The position numbers and the translations under genes are program-made. Below are positions 52,634 to 60,899 of a DNA stretch of 64,000 nucleotides, one piece after another. This DNA is from Halovenus aranensis (GTDB taxonomy: Archaea; Halobacteriota; Halobacteria; Halobacteriales; Haloarculaceae), in NCBI RefSeq assembly GCF_900100385.1, contig NZ_FNFC01000003.1, forward strand, positions 1-64,000. Reading direction: 5' to 3'. Every line of letters starts with the position of its first letter. Within the stretch, counting starts at the first letter, position 1. The notes under the pieces are model-generated. The model made no database searches. It saw only the letters and a list, made by a program, of their open reading frames with translations, and was not told where the DNA came from.

Positions 52634-54331
52634 ATGGTCACGTCGTGGTACTTCCCGCTGGTCTTGCTCACCGCCGCCGTCGGTGCGGGTCTCGCGCTGT
52701 TTGCCTGGCGGGCGCGAGACACGCCGGGGGCGATGGTGCTGGCTGTGTTGCTGGTGAGTGCGTCGGTGTGGACAGTTGCGGAAGGGCTTACGGTGGCACT
52801 TGGGGAGTACGAAACCATGCTGTTCTGGACGCGAGTGTCGCTGGTCCTGTCGGCGGTTGCGCCGGCGGCCTGGTTCGTGTTTGCGCTTCAGTACACGGGT
52901 GTCCGGACACCCGACAGGCGGCTGTTCGCGCTGTTGAGTGTCGAACCGACGGCGGTGGCCGCCCTCGCCTGGTCGAACCGCGGCCACGGCCTGGTCTGGT
53001 CCGAGACGGACATCGCCAGCGTCGGCGGCGAGTTCAACGTCGTCAGCGTCCAACGTGGGCTCGGCTTCTGGGGCCACCAGGTGTTCGTCTACCTCCTGCT
53101 GGTGGCCGGGATGGCGCTGGTCTTCCGGACTGTGTTACAGCGAAACCAGCGCGTCCGCCTGCAGGGGACGGTGTTGCTGATGGCAATCTCGATTCCTGCC
53201 GTGTTGAACGCGGCGACCGTTCTCGGTCCGTTCAGGTCGGAGTTCGACGCTGCCGGTATCGGCTACGTCCTCGCCGGCCTCGGTATCGCTGTCGTCGTTC
53301 TCGAACCCGAACTCGCACGCGTCGCCCCAGCGACGCGCGACGCCGGCCGAGAGGCGATTCTCTCAGAACTCGACGACGCGATTCTCATTCTCGACGACGA
53401 AGCGCGGATTATCGACCATAACCCTGCAGCCAACGACCTGTTCGATGCCGACGAGACGGTACTCGGGACGCCACTGTCGGCGGTACAGCCTCGACTGGCA
53501 CAGCGGGTGACAGAACGGGAAAACCAGGCGACTGTCGCGCTAGAGCACGGCGGGAGACAGCGGTATTTCGACCTGCAGGTCGCCGAACTGACAGGAGCCT
53601 ACGGTGTGCTCTCAGGCCGGGTCGTAAGTCTCAGAGATGTTACCGAACGCCGACAGCGCGAGCAACGTTTGGACGTACTGAACCGAATACTCCGGCACAA
53701 CGTCCGCAACGAGCTAAACGTCGTTCGCGGCAAGATAGAACTGGCAAAGATGCAACTGGAGGCCGACCCAGACACACTCGACGAGGCAATTGAGAGTCTG
53801 GACGACGTGGTAGCCCGAAGCGACAAGGTGGGTCGACTCTCACGCCTTCTCGACGCAGACGAAGACGGGGCACTGGACCTGGCGACGGAACTCCGGGGCG
53901 AGTTCGGCGCCGGGACAACCCGCCCCGAAGGCGAGGTCGTCATCGACCTCCCGGAGCGACTCGACGTTTCGGGAGGGCCCTCGCTCGTGGCGGCCTTCGA
54001 AGAACTGGTCACGAACGGACTCGTCCACAGCGAGGGCGACACCCCGACGGTAACGCTCCGATACGATACGAAAGCAAGCGACGATACCCACGCGGTCATT
54101 GCCGTCGAAGACGAAGGGCCGGGTATCGAGCAGCAGGAAATCGACACTATCGTCGACGGCCAAGAGACGCCGCTGAAACACACGAGCGGTGTCGGTCTGT
54201 GGCTTGTCAACTGGCTCGTCACGCGCGCCGGCGGGACCATCTCGTTCGAGAACACGGACCGCGGCTGTCGCGTCCGGGTCCGACTGCCGCGGGCCGCCAG
54301 GGAGAGTGACCTCCCCTCCGACAGTGCCTGA
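52634..54331 (+). CDS. Sensor histidine kinase with N-terminal 7TM domain
   Basis: 565 aa. Seven hydrophobic helices (residues about 1-215) of the haloarchaeal HisK_N/7TM type; PAS domain about 230-335 (REAILSELDDAILILDDEARIIDHNPAANDLFD); HisKA-type H-box ILRHNVRNELNVVRGKIELAK; ATPase motifs EELVTNGLVHS (N), DEGPGI (G1) and TSGVGLWLVNWLV (G2). No response regulator is adjacent. Signal unknown. Confidence 0.93.
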   Translation: MVTSWYFPLVLLTAAVGAGLALFAWRARDTPGAMVLAVLLVSASVWTVAEGLTVALGEYETMLFWTRVSLVLSAVAPAAWFVFALQYTGVRTPDRRLFALLSVEPTAVAALAWSNRGHGLVWSETDIASVGGEFNVVSVQRGLGFWGHQVFVYLLLVAGMALVFRTVLQRNQRVRLQGTVLLMAISIPAVLNAATVLGPFRSEFDAAGIGYVLAGLGIAVVVLEPELARVAPATRDAGREAILSELDDAILILDDEARIIDHNPAANDLFDADETVLGTPLSAVQPRLAQRVTERENQATVALEHGGRQRYFDLQVAELTGAYGVLSGRVVSLRDVTERRQREQRLDVLNRILRHNVRNELNVVRGKIELAKMQLEADPDTLDEAIESLDDVVARSDKVGRLSRLLDADEDGALDLATELRGEFGAGTTRPEGEVVIDLPERLDVSGGPSLVAAFEELVTNGLVHSEGDTPTVTLRYDTKASDDTHAVIAVEDEGPGIEQQEIDTIVDGQETPLKHTSGVGLWLVNWLVTRAGGTISFENTDRGCRVRVRLPRAARESDLPSDSA

Positions 54332-54336
54332 TTCTC

Positions 54337-54392
54337 TATGCCAAACTAGTTACCCATGAATACAAGCATTATACAGTAACACGTTTGGCATA
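54337..54392. repeat. Long imperfect inverted repeat
   Basis: TATGCCAAACTAGTTAC (54337-54353) and GTAACACGTTTGGCATA (54376-54392) are inverted repeats matching at 15 of 17 positions with a 22-nt spacer. It sits between the kinase stop (54331) and the acidic gene (54430), in a region otherwise AT-rich. Confidence 0.7.
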
Positions 54393-54429
54393 CAAATGAG
54401 GGAGCCAGAGCGGGTATACTGTAGTAACG

Positions 54430-54612
54430 ATGGACGACTTCGACGAAATCATGCGCGCATTCGAGTCGACAATGGACGAGTTCGAGGAAGTATACGAGGC
54501 CTACGAGTCGGAGATGGCCACGTTTGACGACCTGATGGAGACGGCCGACGCGGATGTCGTCACCCCTGCCCGAACGGAGGGTAGTGGAGCAGTCCCGGCC
54601 GGGGCGGACTGA
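54430..54612 (+). CDS. 60-aa acidic helical protein
   Basis: MDDFDEIMRAFESTMDEFEE then VYEAYESEMATFDDLMETAD: about 45 residues of amphipathic helix with Met/Phe/Tyr spaced at helix periods, then a Gly/Ala/Thr tail. The composition is not random and codons are haloarchaeal. No family recognised. Confidence 0.65.
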   Translation: MDDFDEIMRAFESTMDEFEEVYEAYESEMATFDDLMETADADVVTPARTEGSGAVPAGAD

Positions 54613-54778
54613 TAGTGATTACTGCGGTACGGTTCGTGACCACGTCACCGGACTAGCGTGTCACATCGCGTAAAATCCGTCTGCTGTTGCCACGGGCGTA
54701 ACGACTCACAGTAACCACTACGAGCCACGAACCCCGCCACCGATACGTTTTTGTCGCGGACGAGAGGTGTGCTCTGAT

Positions 54779-55486
54779 ATGGCACGTGGGGCACGGGAGC
54801 AGTTGGCCGAGAAGATAGCAGGCGAAGTGACACTCAGTGACGACCCGGGTGCGACGCTCAAAAAGTGGCGAGTGGACTTCGAAATCGCACAGACGGACCT
54901 CGCCGACGCGCTCGACATCTCGCCGTCGGTCATCTCCGACTACGAGAGCGGTCGGCGCGAAAACCCCGGCATCGACATCATACAGCGGTCGATAGCGGCA
55001 CTGCTCGACATTGACGAGCGACGCGGCGGCAAGCACATCCACCAGTATACGCGCGTCCTCTCTGCGGGATTTGACAGCGACGTTGTCCTGGACCTCCGGG
55101 AGTACCCTGCGAATATCCCGCTCGACCGATACTACGAGGCAATCGGTGCGACGGAGCTGGTCGGGGGAAACCGTGATGCCGTCGCCGGGCACACTGTCAT
55201 CGACAGCATCGAGGCAATCCGGCGCCTCTCCAGCGACGACTTTTATAGCCTCTACGGGGAGAGTACCAACCGTGCGCTGGTATTTACCAACGTCACACGG
55301 GGTGAGTCGCCGCTCGTCGCACAGCGAGTGATAAAGCCGACACCCCACGTTGTCGTCCTCCACGGTATCGAACCCGACGAGGTCTGGGAGTACGCCACCG
55401 ACCTCGCTCGGGCCGACACCTTTGCGCTCGCGGTCTCGAACGTCGACCAGGAGGAACTACTCGACGGACACAGAAACCTGCCCTGA
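54779..55486 (+). CDS. XRE-type helix-turn-helix regulator with extra domain
   Basis: 235 aa. HTH near residues 27-80: LKKWRVDFEIAQTDLADALDISPSVISDYESGRRENPG. The rest (DRYYEAIGATELVGG..., RALVFTNVTRGESPLVAQRVIKPTPHVVVLHGIEPDEVWEYATDLARADTFALAVSNV) looks like a thioredoxin-like or ligand domain seen in haloarchaeal XRE proteins, not in MBF1. ATG at 54779, since GTG 54767 has no promoter support. Confidence 0.85.
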   Translation: MARGAREQLAEKIAGEVTLSDDPGATLKKWRVDFEIAQTDLADALDISPSVISDYESGRRENPGIDIIQRSIAALLDIDERRGGKHIHQYTRVLSAGFDSDVVLDLREYPANIPLDRYYEAIGATELVGGNRDAVAGHTVIDSIEAIRRLSSDDFYSLYGESTNRALVFTNVTRGESPLVAQRVIKPTPHVVVLHGIEPDEVWEYATDLARADTFALAVSNVDQEELLDGHRNLP

Positions 55487-55491
55487 AAAGA

Positions 55492-55565
55492 AGCCAGGGG
55501 AGGGATTTGAACCCCCGAACTCCCGATTACAAGTCGGGTGCTTGAACCGCCCAAGCTCCCCTGGC
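55492..55565 (-). tRNA. tRNA-Thr (anticodon UGU)
   Basis: A full cloverleaf: 7-bp acceptor GCCAGGG/CCCTGGC, D-stem GCTT/AAGC, anticodon stem CCCGA/TCGGG, T-arm GGGGG-TTCAAAT-CCCTC. The anticodon TGT is at 55529-55531. G1-C72, C2-G71 and U73 (55492) match known haloarchaeal tRNA-Thr identity. CCA is not encoded and TTCTTTT follows as terminator. Odd: position 8 is G and positions 14/21 are G/C, so U8 and A14 are missing. Confidence 0.92.
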
Positions 55566-55798
55566 ACATCTCACCTTTGCAGGGGCCCCTTTGAGTGTGT
55601 ATCGCTTTTCCCTGACCGTGGTACTTGGTGTCGAACAGCACTGACGCACCGCTCGCCAGACTGTAGACCGCGAGGCCGGCGTCGTTGAGTGTCGTGTACA
55701 CAAGGAACACAATTTTTATACCCGGACGAGGACACCCCGTGATAGGAGTCGGACATGTCGATTCCCTATCCGGCACACTACAGCACGGAGCCCTCCAC

Positions 55799-56737
55799 AT
55801 GAGTCGAACGCGATACATCCTCTACCGAACCGCATGGACCGCACTCGCGAGTATCGTTGTCACCGGGATTCTGTTTCTGGTCGCGCGAGCCGCACCAGAC
55901 GTAAGCGAGGTCGAAAGTACCGGACTTCCGGCGCTGGAAATCGACAACGCCTTCTGGGACCCTGCCGACCCGCTGTATCTCCAGTATCTCGACTGGGTGA
56001 AGTCGTTGCTCACGCTCGACTGGGGGCGTTCGCTTCGGTTTGGCGACCCTGTAGGCGGGCTAATTGTCGAGCGCGCCGTCGTCACTGCCGCGTATCTCCT
56101 GCCGGCGCTCGTGTTCGGCATCACACTGGCCACCCTGCTGGGATATACGGCCGCCGCTACCCAGGGGCGGTGGTCTGACGGGCTGATACGGGGCCTTAGT
56201 TACGTGGTGTTTGCGGTGCCGAATTTCGTTCTCGGCATCGCGGTCTTCCGGTACATCACGCGCCAGGCCTACCAGATTGACGCGCAGTTTTACACTATCG
56301 AGGCAGGATTCAGTAACCGGTGGAACCTGTTTTGGCTTGCCGCGGCGGGAGTGATTCTTGGAACGCACGTGGCCGCGGCACAGATTCGCTACGTCCGGGC
56401 ACAGAGCAGCGAACTCCTCTCCAAGAAGTTCATCAAGACACTGCGAGCAAAGGGCAGAGGGACAGTTGGCATCGCCAGACACGTCTTCAAAGCCGGCGCC
56501 GCCTCGTTTGCGTCGCTGTTCGTGGCCGAGGTGCTTGGCCTGTTGCTCGTGTCTGTGTTCGTCGTCGAGGCAGTCCTGGCGATACCCGGGCTCGGAGCGT
56601 TACTCTGGCAGGCAGCAGCGGTCAACGACGTTCCGGTGTTACTGGTGACGACCTGGCTGGTCGCGATGATTGTCATCCTCGCTAATCTCGCAGAAGACCT
56701 GCTTGCAGTCGCGCTGGACCCACGAATCGGGGACTGA
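55799..56737 (+). CDS. ABC transporter permease, DppB/OppB type
   Basis: 312 aa with six helices. DWGRSLRFGDPVGGLIVERAVVTAAYLLPAL is the DppB pattern, SYVVFAVPNFVLGIAVF follows, and the EAA loop reads IKTLRAKGRGTVGIARHVFKAG. It would pair with a DppC-type permease, a binding protein and two ATPases; only the other permease is nearby, in the opposite direction. ATG 55799 follows TTTTTATAC (55710-55718) by about 80 nt. Confidence 0.88.
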   Translation: MSRTRYILYRTAWTALASIVVTGILFLVARAAPDVSEVESTGLPALEIDNAFWDPADPLYLQYLDWVKSLLTLDWGRSLRFGDPVGGLIVERAVVTAAYLLPALVFGITLATLLGYTAAATQGRWSDGLIRGLSYVVFAVPNFVLGIAVFRYITRQAYQIDAQFYTIEAGFSNRWNLFWLAAAGVILGTHVAAAQIRYVRAQSSELLSKKFIKTLRAKGRGTVGIARHVFKAGAASFASLFVAEVLGLLLVSVFVVEAVLAIPGLGALLWQAAAVNDVPVLLVTTWLVAMIVILANLAEDLLAVALDPRIGD

Positions 56738-56761
56738 CGCTACGTTCGTGGGTCCAGTGCG
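56710..56761. repeat. 17-bp hairpin spanning the stop codons of the two ABC permease genes
   Basis: CTGGACCCACGAA (56714-56726) is perfectly inverted at 56745-56757 (TTCGTGGGTCCAG). Three further pairs with one G-T wobble extend it to 56710 and 56761, with an 18-nt loop. Each arm codes for the end ALDPR of its own protein. It could be a two-way terminator. Confidence 0.85.
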
Positions 56762-57972
56762 TCACGGAGCGAGTCGCCCAGAATACTCACAGAGAGTAAC
56801 AGCAAACACACCACGGATGCAGGGACGAGCACGATATGCAGGTGCAGAAACCAGTCCCAGGGTACCGAAGTTTGTCCCGCAGCGAACGGGTCTGCACTCG
56901 TCATGCCGGTAGCGCGGGCGAGTTCGTTCCCCAGTGATGGGATGACGGGATTGGTCAGAGAGAGGAAACTCAGCGAGGTTTCGTAGAGAACGAACTTCGC
57001 AAACAGAACAACAGCACCAGTGATGACGGTGTTCGACACGTTCGGGATGAGGTGACGGATGATTACTCGGGGTGTCCCAGCGCCAGAGATTTCCACTGCC
57101 TGCATGTACGGGTCTTCCCGGCGTTGAACGACCTCACTACGGACGGTACGAGAGATACCACCCCACGAGAGCAACCCGAAGACGAGCACCAGAAACGGGT
57201 ATCCTCGCCCGACGACGAGCAACAGCAGGATGTATACGAAAAAGAACGGCACCGACCGCTGGATATCGACATAGCGCATCAGCAACTCGTCGGTCCGGCC
57301 GCCGACATAGCCTGCCGTGACGCCGACCACGATACCGAGCGTCGCGGCGATGACAGTCGCTGACACTGCGACCTTGAGACTCGTGTTTAGTCCCAGTAGC
57401 GTCGAGGTCACGAGGTCCTGTCCCCGGGGGTTCGTTCCCAGCGGAAACCGCATCGTCCCATGGCAGACGCCATCGACGATGTCGGCCTGACACCCGGGGA
57501 GATATATCTCACTTGTTTCGCCCCAGACCGGCGGCTGTAAGGGGAGGATTGGGCGGCTTTCGGCCTCGGACGTGATGAACGGAAACAGCGACCCGGCCGC
57601 GACGAGGAAACTGACGGCGCCGAGACTGACGACGGCGGCAGGCCGGTCTCGAAGCCGGCTGGCCACCCGAATAAGGCGTTCGGGGGCCGAGACGAGTCCC
57701 GGCAACAGGACTACGCCGAGAAATGCGAGCGAGAGGCCGTACAGCCAGCTAAGCACACCGGCATCGACACCGGCAACGACCAGACGTTCCTGTTCACGAA
57801 CTACTGCGTGGACGGCCACGCCGATAAGCAGACAAAACAGGAGTACAGCAGTGGCTGGCTGGAGAAACTGCCGTACCTGCCATCCCTCGCCCGAGAGATG
57901 GGACGAGTCTGCGAGATAAGGCGTCGACTCCTGTGACTCATCGTCTGTCGAGGTGGTCGGTGGAGGGCTCAT
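56740..57972 (-). CDS. ABC transporter permease, DppC/OppC type
   Basis: 410 aa. N-terminal Ser/Thr-rich region, then two helices, and a large outer loop that ends MRFPLGTNPRGQDLVTSTLLGLNTSL, the classic DppC sequence. The EAA loop reads AVEISGAGTPRVIIRHLIPNV. The protein is longer than bacterial DppC (about 300 aa) because of three extra N-terminal helices. Its stop is 2 nt from the stop of the DppB gene. Start 57972 preferred; 57996 possible. Confidence 0.87.
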   Translation of the reverse strand: MSPPPTTSTDDESQESTPYLADSSHLSGEGWQVRQFLQPATAVLLFCLLIGVAVHAVVREQERLVVAGVDAGVLSWLYGLSLAFLGVVLLPGLVSAPERLIRVASRLRDRPAAVVSLGAVSFLVAAGSLFPFITSEAESRPILPLQPPVWGETSEIYLPGCQADIVDGVCHGTMRFPLGTNPRGQDLVTSTLLGLNTSLKVAVSATVIAATLGIVVGVTAGYVGGRTDELLMRYVDIQRSVPFFFVYILLLLVVGRGYPFLVLVFGLLSWGGISRTVRSEVVQRREDPYMQAVEISGAGTPRVIIRHLIPNVSNTVITGAVVLFAKFVLYETSLSFLSLTNPVIPSLGNELARATGMTSADPFAAGQTSVPWDWFLHLHIVLVPASVVCLLLLSVSILGDSLRDALDPRT

Positions 57973-58057
57973 AGCTGAAGACGGGGATGTGTCCACTACC
58001 GGTGAGAGTTACCACGGTGTTAAATCTTGGTGGCTGGTCACAGCCGGCGAGGTCGTC

Positions 58058-58522
58058 TCACTCCTCGCGTTCGGAGATATCCTTTTCGAGTTCCAATCGA
58101 TGTGGCTCGTAGCCGTGCCGCCGGTAGAACCGACGACCGGCCTCGTTTGCCGCCATCACGTCGAGTGTGACTACGTCGGCACCCTGTGTTTGCAGTTCTG
58201 TCTCTGCGTTACCCAGCAGTCGCGAGCCGACGCCGTCGTTACGGTAGTCTGGGTCGACATAGAGGTTCTCGATGAGTCCGCGGGTTACATCCTGCTCGTA
58301 GCCACCGACTTCGATGGTGAACATAATAAACCCGCGAATAGCCTCATCCCGTGCAACCAGTAACCGCCCGGTGGCGATGTGGTTACAGATAGACTCCCGA
58401 ATCCGAGTCCGGTTTTCGGACACCAGGAGGTGTGACTCGAACCGCCGCTGGCTCTCCGCGAGGGAGAGCCACTGCTCGACGAGCCGTTCTGCAGCCGACA
58501 GAGAGGGCGTCAGTATCTCCAT
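58058..58522 (-). CDS. GNAT acetyltransferase
   Basis: 154 aa. EVGGYEQDVTRGLIENLYVDPDYRNDGVGSRLLGNAE contains the acetyl-CoA loop RNDGVGSRL, followed by VTLDVMAANEAGRRFYRRHGY. The C-terminal end is highly charged (ELEKDISEREE). Substrate unknown. Confidence 0.88.
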   Translation of the reverse strand: MEILTPSLSAAERLVEQWLSLAESQRRFESHLLVSENRTRIRESICNHIATGRLLVARDEAIRGFIMFTIEVGGYEQDVTRGLIENLYVDPDYRNDGVGSRLLGNAETELQTQGADVVTLDVMAANEAGRRFYRRHGYEPHRLELEKDISEREE

Positions 58523-58554
58523 TGCGAGTACGCACCGCTACGGCGCGCGGACAG

Positions 58555-59115
58555 TTACATCGCCCGACAGTCAGAGCACAACAGCTGTCCGTTGAACGAG
58601 GAGAGGTCGCTGGCGAAGGTGCCACAGGCCTCACAGATGCTCTGGTCCTCGAAGCCGGTCCGCGTACTATCAGCTTCCATCTCGGCGCCGGCATCCGTGA
58701 CAGCGCCCCCGCCGTCGCGGGATTCGACTGGTCCACCGAGGTCGCGGCCGGCGAGCAGGTCACGCTCTGAGAGGATACCCATCGGCTCGGGACCGGCGGT
58801 GACGACGAGCCGACGCGATTCGCGGGCAGACATCATATCGGCAGCAGCGTCCAGTCCTGTCTCGGGTGACACTGTGGGGACGCTCTCGGTCATCGCATCG
58901 CTGACGGCCGCTGTCCCGGGCTCGGGTCCGTCGACGACTAACGCGAGGACATCCTCCTGAGTCACCACTCCGACGAGTTCGTTCCCGCGCTGGACGACGG
59001 CCGTGTCGGCGTCGTTTCGCAGAAGCAACTCGACGGTATCGACGAGTTCGTCCGATTCACTTACACCGACGTACTCTCGGTCCATCACGTCCTGCACGGT
59101 TACGTCCCTGTTCAT
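58555..59115 (-). CDS. CBS-domain pair with C-terminal zinc ribbon
   Basis: 186 aa. First CBS: VQDVMDREYVGVSESDELVDTVELLL ... VGVVTQEDVL. Second CBS: VSDAMTESVPTVSPETGLDAAADMM ... MGILSERDLL. A Gly/Asp-rich linker leads to a zinc ribbon CEACGTFASDLSSFNGQLLCSDC. Such CBS proteins bind adenosine nucleotides and control a partner; the partner is unknown. Confidence 0.9.
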   Translation of the reverse strand: MNRDVTVQDVMDREYVGVSESDELVDTVELLLRNDADTAVVQRGNELVGVVTQEDVLALVVDGPEPGTAAVSDAMTESVPTVSPETGLDAAADMMSARESRRLVVTAGPEPMGILSERDLLAGRDLGGPVESRDGGGAVTDAGAEMEADSTRTGFEDQSICEACGTFASDLSSFNGQLLCSDCRAM

Positions 59116-59222
59116 ATGTGGTACTATTTAGCATACTCGGGGAAAAAGATACCTACAGCACGTTTATGTACACCACACACATAGCTGGTAGATTAGCGTG
59201 TCTATCCGGAGAGATGACCGTC

Positions 59223-59984
59223 TCAGAGGTCGAGTTCGACCGTCTTGCTGGCGGCACGACACTCTTCGAGTGCGTGTTTCGCGTCCATGCCGGCGTCGGA
59301 GGCGCTGGCCCCTCGACCGACGCCGACCTTGAGCTGGACGTCGACAGCCTCTTTGACGTGGTCGACGGCATCGCGGTAGGCGTCTCGGTCGAGGTCCGGA
59401 CAGAGTGCGATAATATTGTCGCCGCCGACGAAAAACGACAGTGAATCGTGGGCTCGGCGCATATACTGCATCAGCTCCGCGTACCCTTGCTCGATGTTGA
59501 TGAACGTATCGAACTCGTTAAGCTGGTCGGTGTATTTTTCGGTGGCGTTATCGACGTCAAAGTGTGCAACCTGCACATCCTCGTCAGTACGGAATTCATC
59601 GTCGATGGGACGGCCTTTGAGAATCTCTCGGCGGTGTTTGTCCTGTGCGCTGCCAGCCTCCTGGAGGAGTTCGGTCGCAGTGCCGAGCGCGTTCACTGGA
59701 CTGCGCCCGGTCGCGACACCGAGACTCATCGTCACCGGATAGCGGTTCGAAATCGATTCCTGAATGCATTCGTGGGCCTCGATACCGATACCGTTCGAGA
59801 TGGCGACCATGTTGTCGAACCGGGTGAAGAAAACGTAGCCGTCTCGATTACCGAACAGTTGCGAGAGGTCGGCATACAGCCGCGATTGAAGCGTCTGAAG
59901 GTCGACTTCCCGACGCGGTTCTGGTGTCACGGTCCAGGGACCGTAGTTGTCTATCTGAATGTGGGTGACCTGGGTGTTTGTCAC
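59223..59984 (-). CDS. gch3: GTP cyclohydrolase III (GTP cyclohydrolase IIa)
   Basis: 253 aa. N-terminal THIQIDNYGPWTVTPEPRRE and FTRFDNMVAISNGI, and a second half VGGDNIIALCPDLDRDAYRDAVDHV with VGVGRGASASDAGMDAKHAL. This tandem GGDEF-like fold is the archaeal ArfA, which makes the first intermediate of riboflavin/F420 synthesis from GTP. Confidence 0.93.
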   Translation of the reverse strand: MTNTQVTHIQIDNYGPWTVTPEPRREVDLQTLQSRLYADLSQLFGNRDGYVFFTRFDNMVAISNGIGIEAHECIQESISNRYPVTMSLGVATGRSPVNALGTATELLQEAGSAQDKHRREILKGRPIDDEFRTDEDVQVAHFDVDNATEKYTDQLNEFDTFINIEQGYAELMQYMRRAHDSLSFFVGGDNIIALCPDLDRDAYRDAVDHVKEAVDVQLKVGVGRGASASDAGMDAKHALEECRAASKTVELDL

Positions 59985-60012
59985 GGGTACCTTCCCGTTT
60001 GGAACGCTCGGG

Positions 60013-60048
60013 TATCTTTCTTGGGAAACGTCTCTTTCTTGTGAAACG
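60013..60048 (-). repeat. Two 18-bp tandem repeats in the gch3 leader region
   Basis: On the minus strand the units read CGTTTCACAAGAAAGAGA and CGTTTCCCAAGAAAGATA, identical at 16 of 18 positions. GAGCGTT occurs again on both sides. They lie 29-64 nt upstream of the gch3 ATG, and TTTTAG at 60052-60058 may be the TATA box. The rest of 59985-60133 has no gene. Confidence 0.7.
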
Positions 60049-60133
60049 CTCGTTTTAGGCGTATAGAACCGTCAAGACTGGTATTTCACCGTCGACTAAA
60101 TCACCGCACCACGCGAGAAGCGGGACCAGCCGA

Positions 60134-60832
60134 CTATCGGCGCGTTCGCCTGGCAACTCCCAGGCCGAGAACGACAGCCAGACCGACGAGGCCGGTCAGG
60201 AGTCCGAATCCGGGGCCGGAGCCGTCGCTGTCGCCGGTCTGTTCGCTTGTTACCCGCAGTTCGGTCACGTTCTCGTGTTCGTCGCTGGTCCACGTCACGC
60301 TCGCTCCGTCGGCGTTCCCGTTGGTATCGGTAACCTCGCCGGGCATGTTCACGGTGTACTCCCACTGTACCTCGCCGAAGTCGGCAGACGCGCTACCGGT
60401 GTCCGTCTCGACACCTTCGGTGTCGACGTACGTGACTTCGCTGGCCTCCTCGTCGACGGTAATGGTCACGTTTTCGAGGCCGTCGGCGGTGCCACCCTCC
60501 GCAGTGTAGCCGACTGTGCTCTCTCCGTCGTCGCTAATCTCTACCGAGTCCCACGCACTCTCGTCTATCTCGTTGTTACCCTCGCCGTCGAAGAGGTACT
60601 GGCCGACGCTGTCGTACCCCTCCTGTTGGGCCTGTGCCTGTGCGCTCTGGTATAATTCTTCGCCCATGTCGATTTCGACGGAGAGCTGGTCGATACTCCC
60701 GTCAGACGCGATGTCCGCCTCGTAGGTGACTGTACAGCCTGCCAGCAACACGACGAACGCGAGCATGACGAGGGCCGCGACCGTTCGTGAACTGTCCTCA
60801 GTGTCCTCTCTGCATTGCTGTTTGTTTGTCAT
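60134..60832 (-). CDS. Surface lipoprotein with C-terminal PGF-CTERM signal
   Basis: 232 aa. N-terminal helix VAALVMLAFVVLLAGC with lipobox LAGC. The mature part is acidic and beta-rich (YEADIASDGSIDQLSVEIDM, WEYTVNMPGEVTDTNG). The C-terminus is GPGFGLLTGLVGLAVVLGLG then RRTRR, a PGF-CTERM tail that archaeosortase A (ArtA) cleaves and lipidates. The natural start is ATG 60832. Confidence 0.82.
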   Translation of the reverse strand: MTNKQQCREDTEDSSRTVAALVMLAFVVLLAGCTVTYEADIASDGSIDQLSVEIDMGEELYQSAQAQAQQEGYDSVGQYLFDGEGNNEIDESAWDSVEISDDGESTVGYTAEGGTADGLENVTITVDEEASEVTYVDTEGVETDTGSASADFGEVQWEYTVNMPGEVTDTNGNADGASVTWTSDEHENVTELRVTSEQTGDSDGSGPGFGLLTGLVGLAVVLGLGVARRTRR

Positions 60833-60899
60833 TTACACCCACAGAGTCACGTAGCAGATATATAATAGTTCCGCGGCGAGCGAGGAGGCAGGAGCGATA

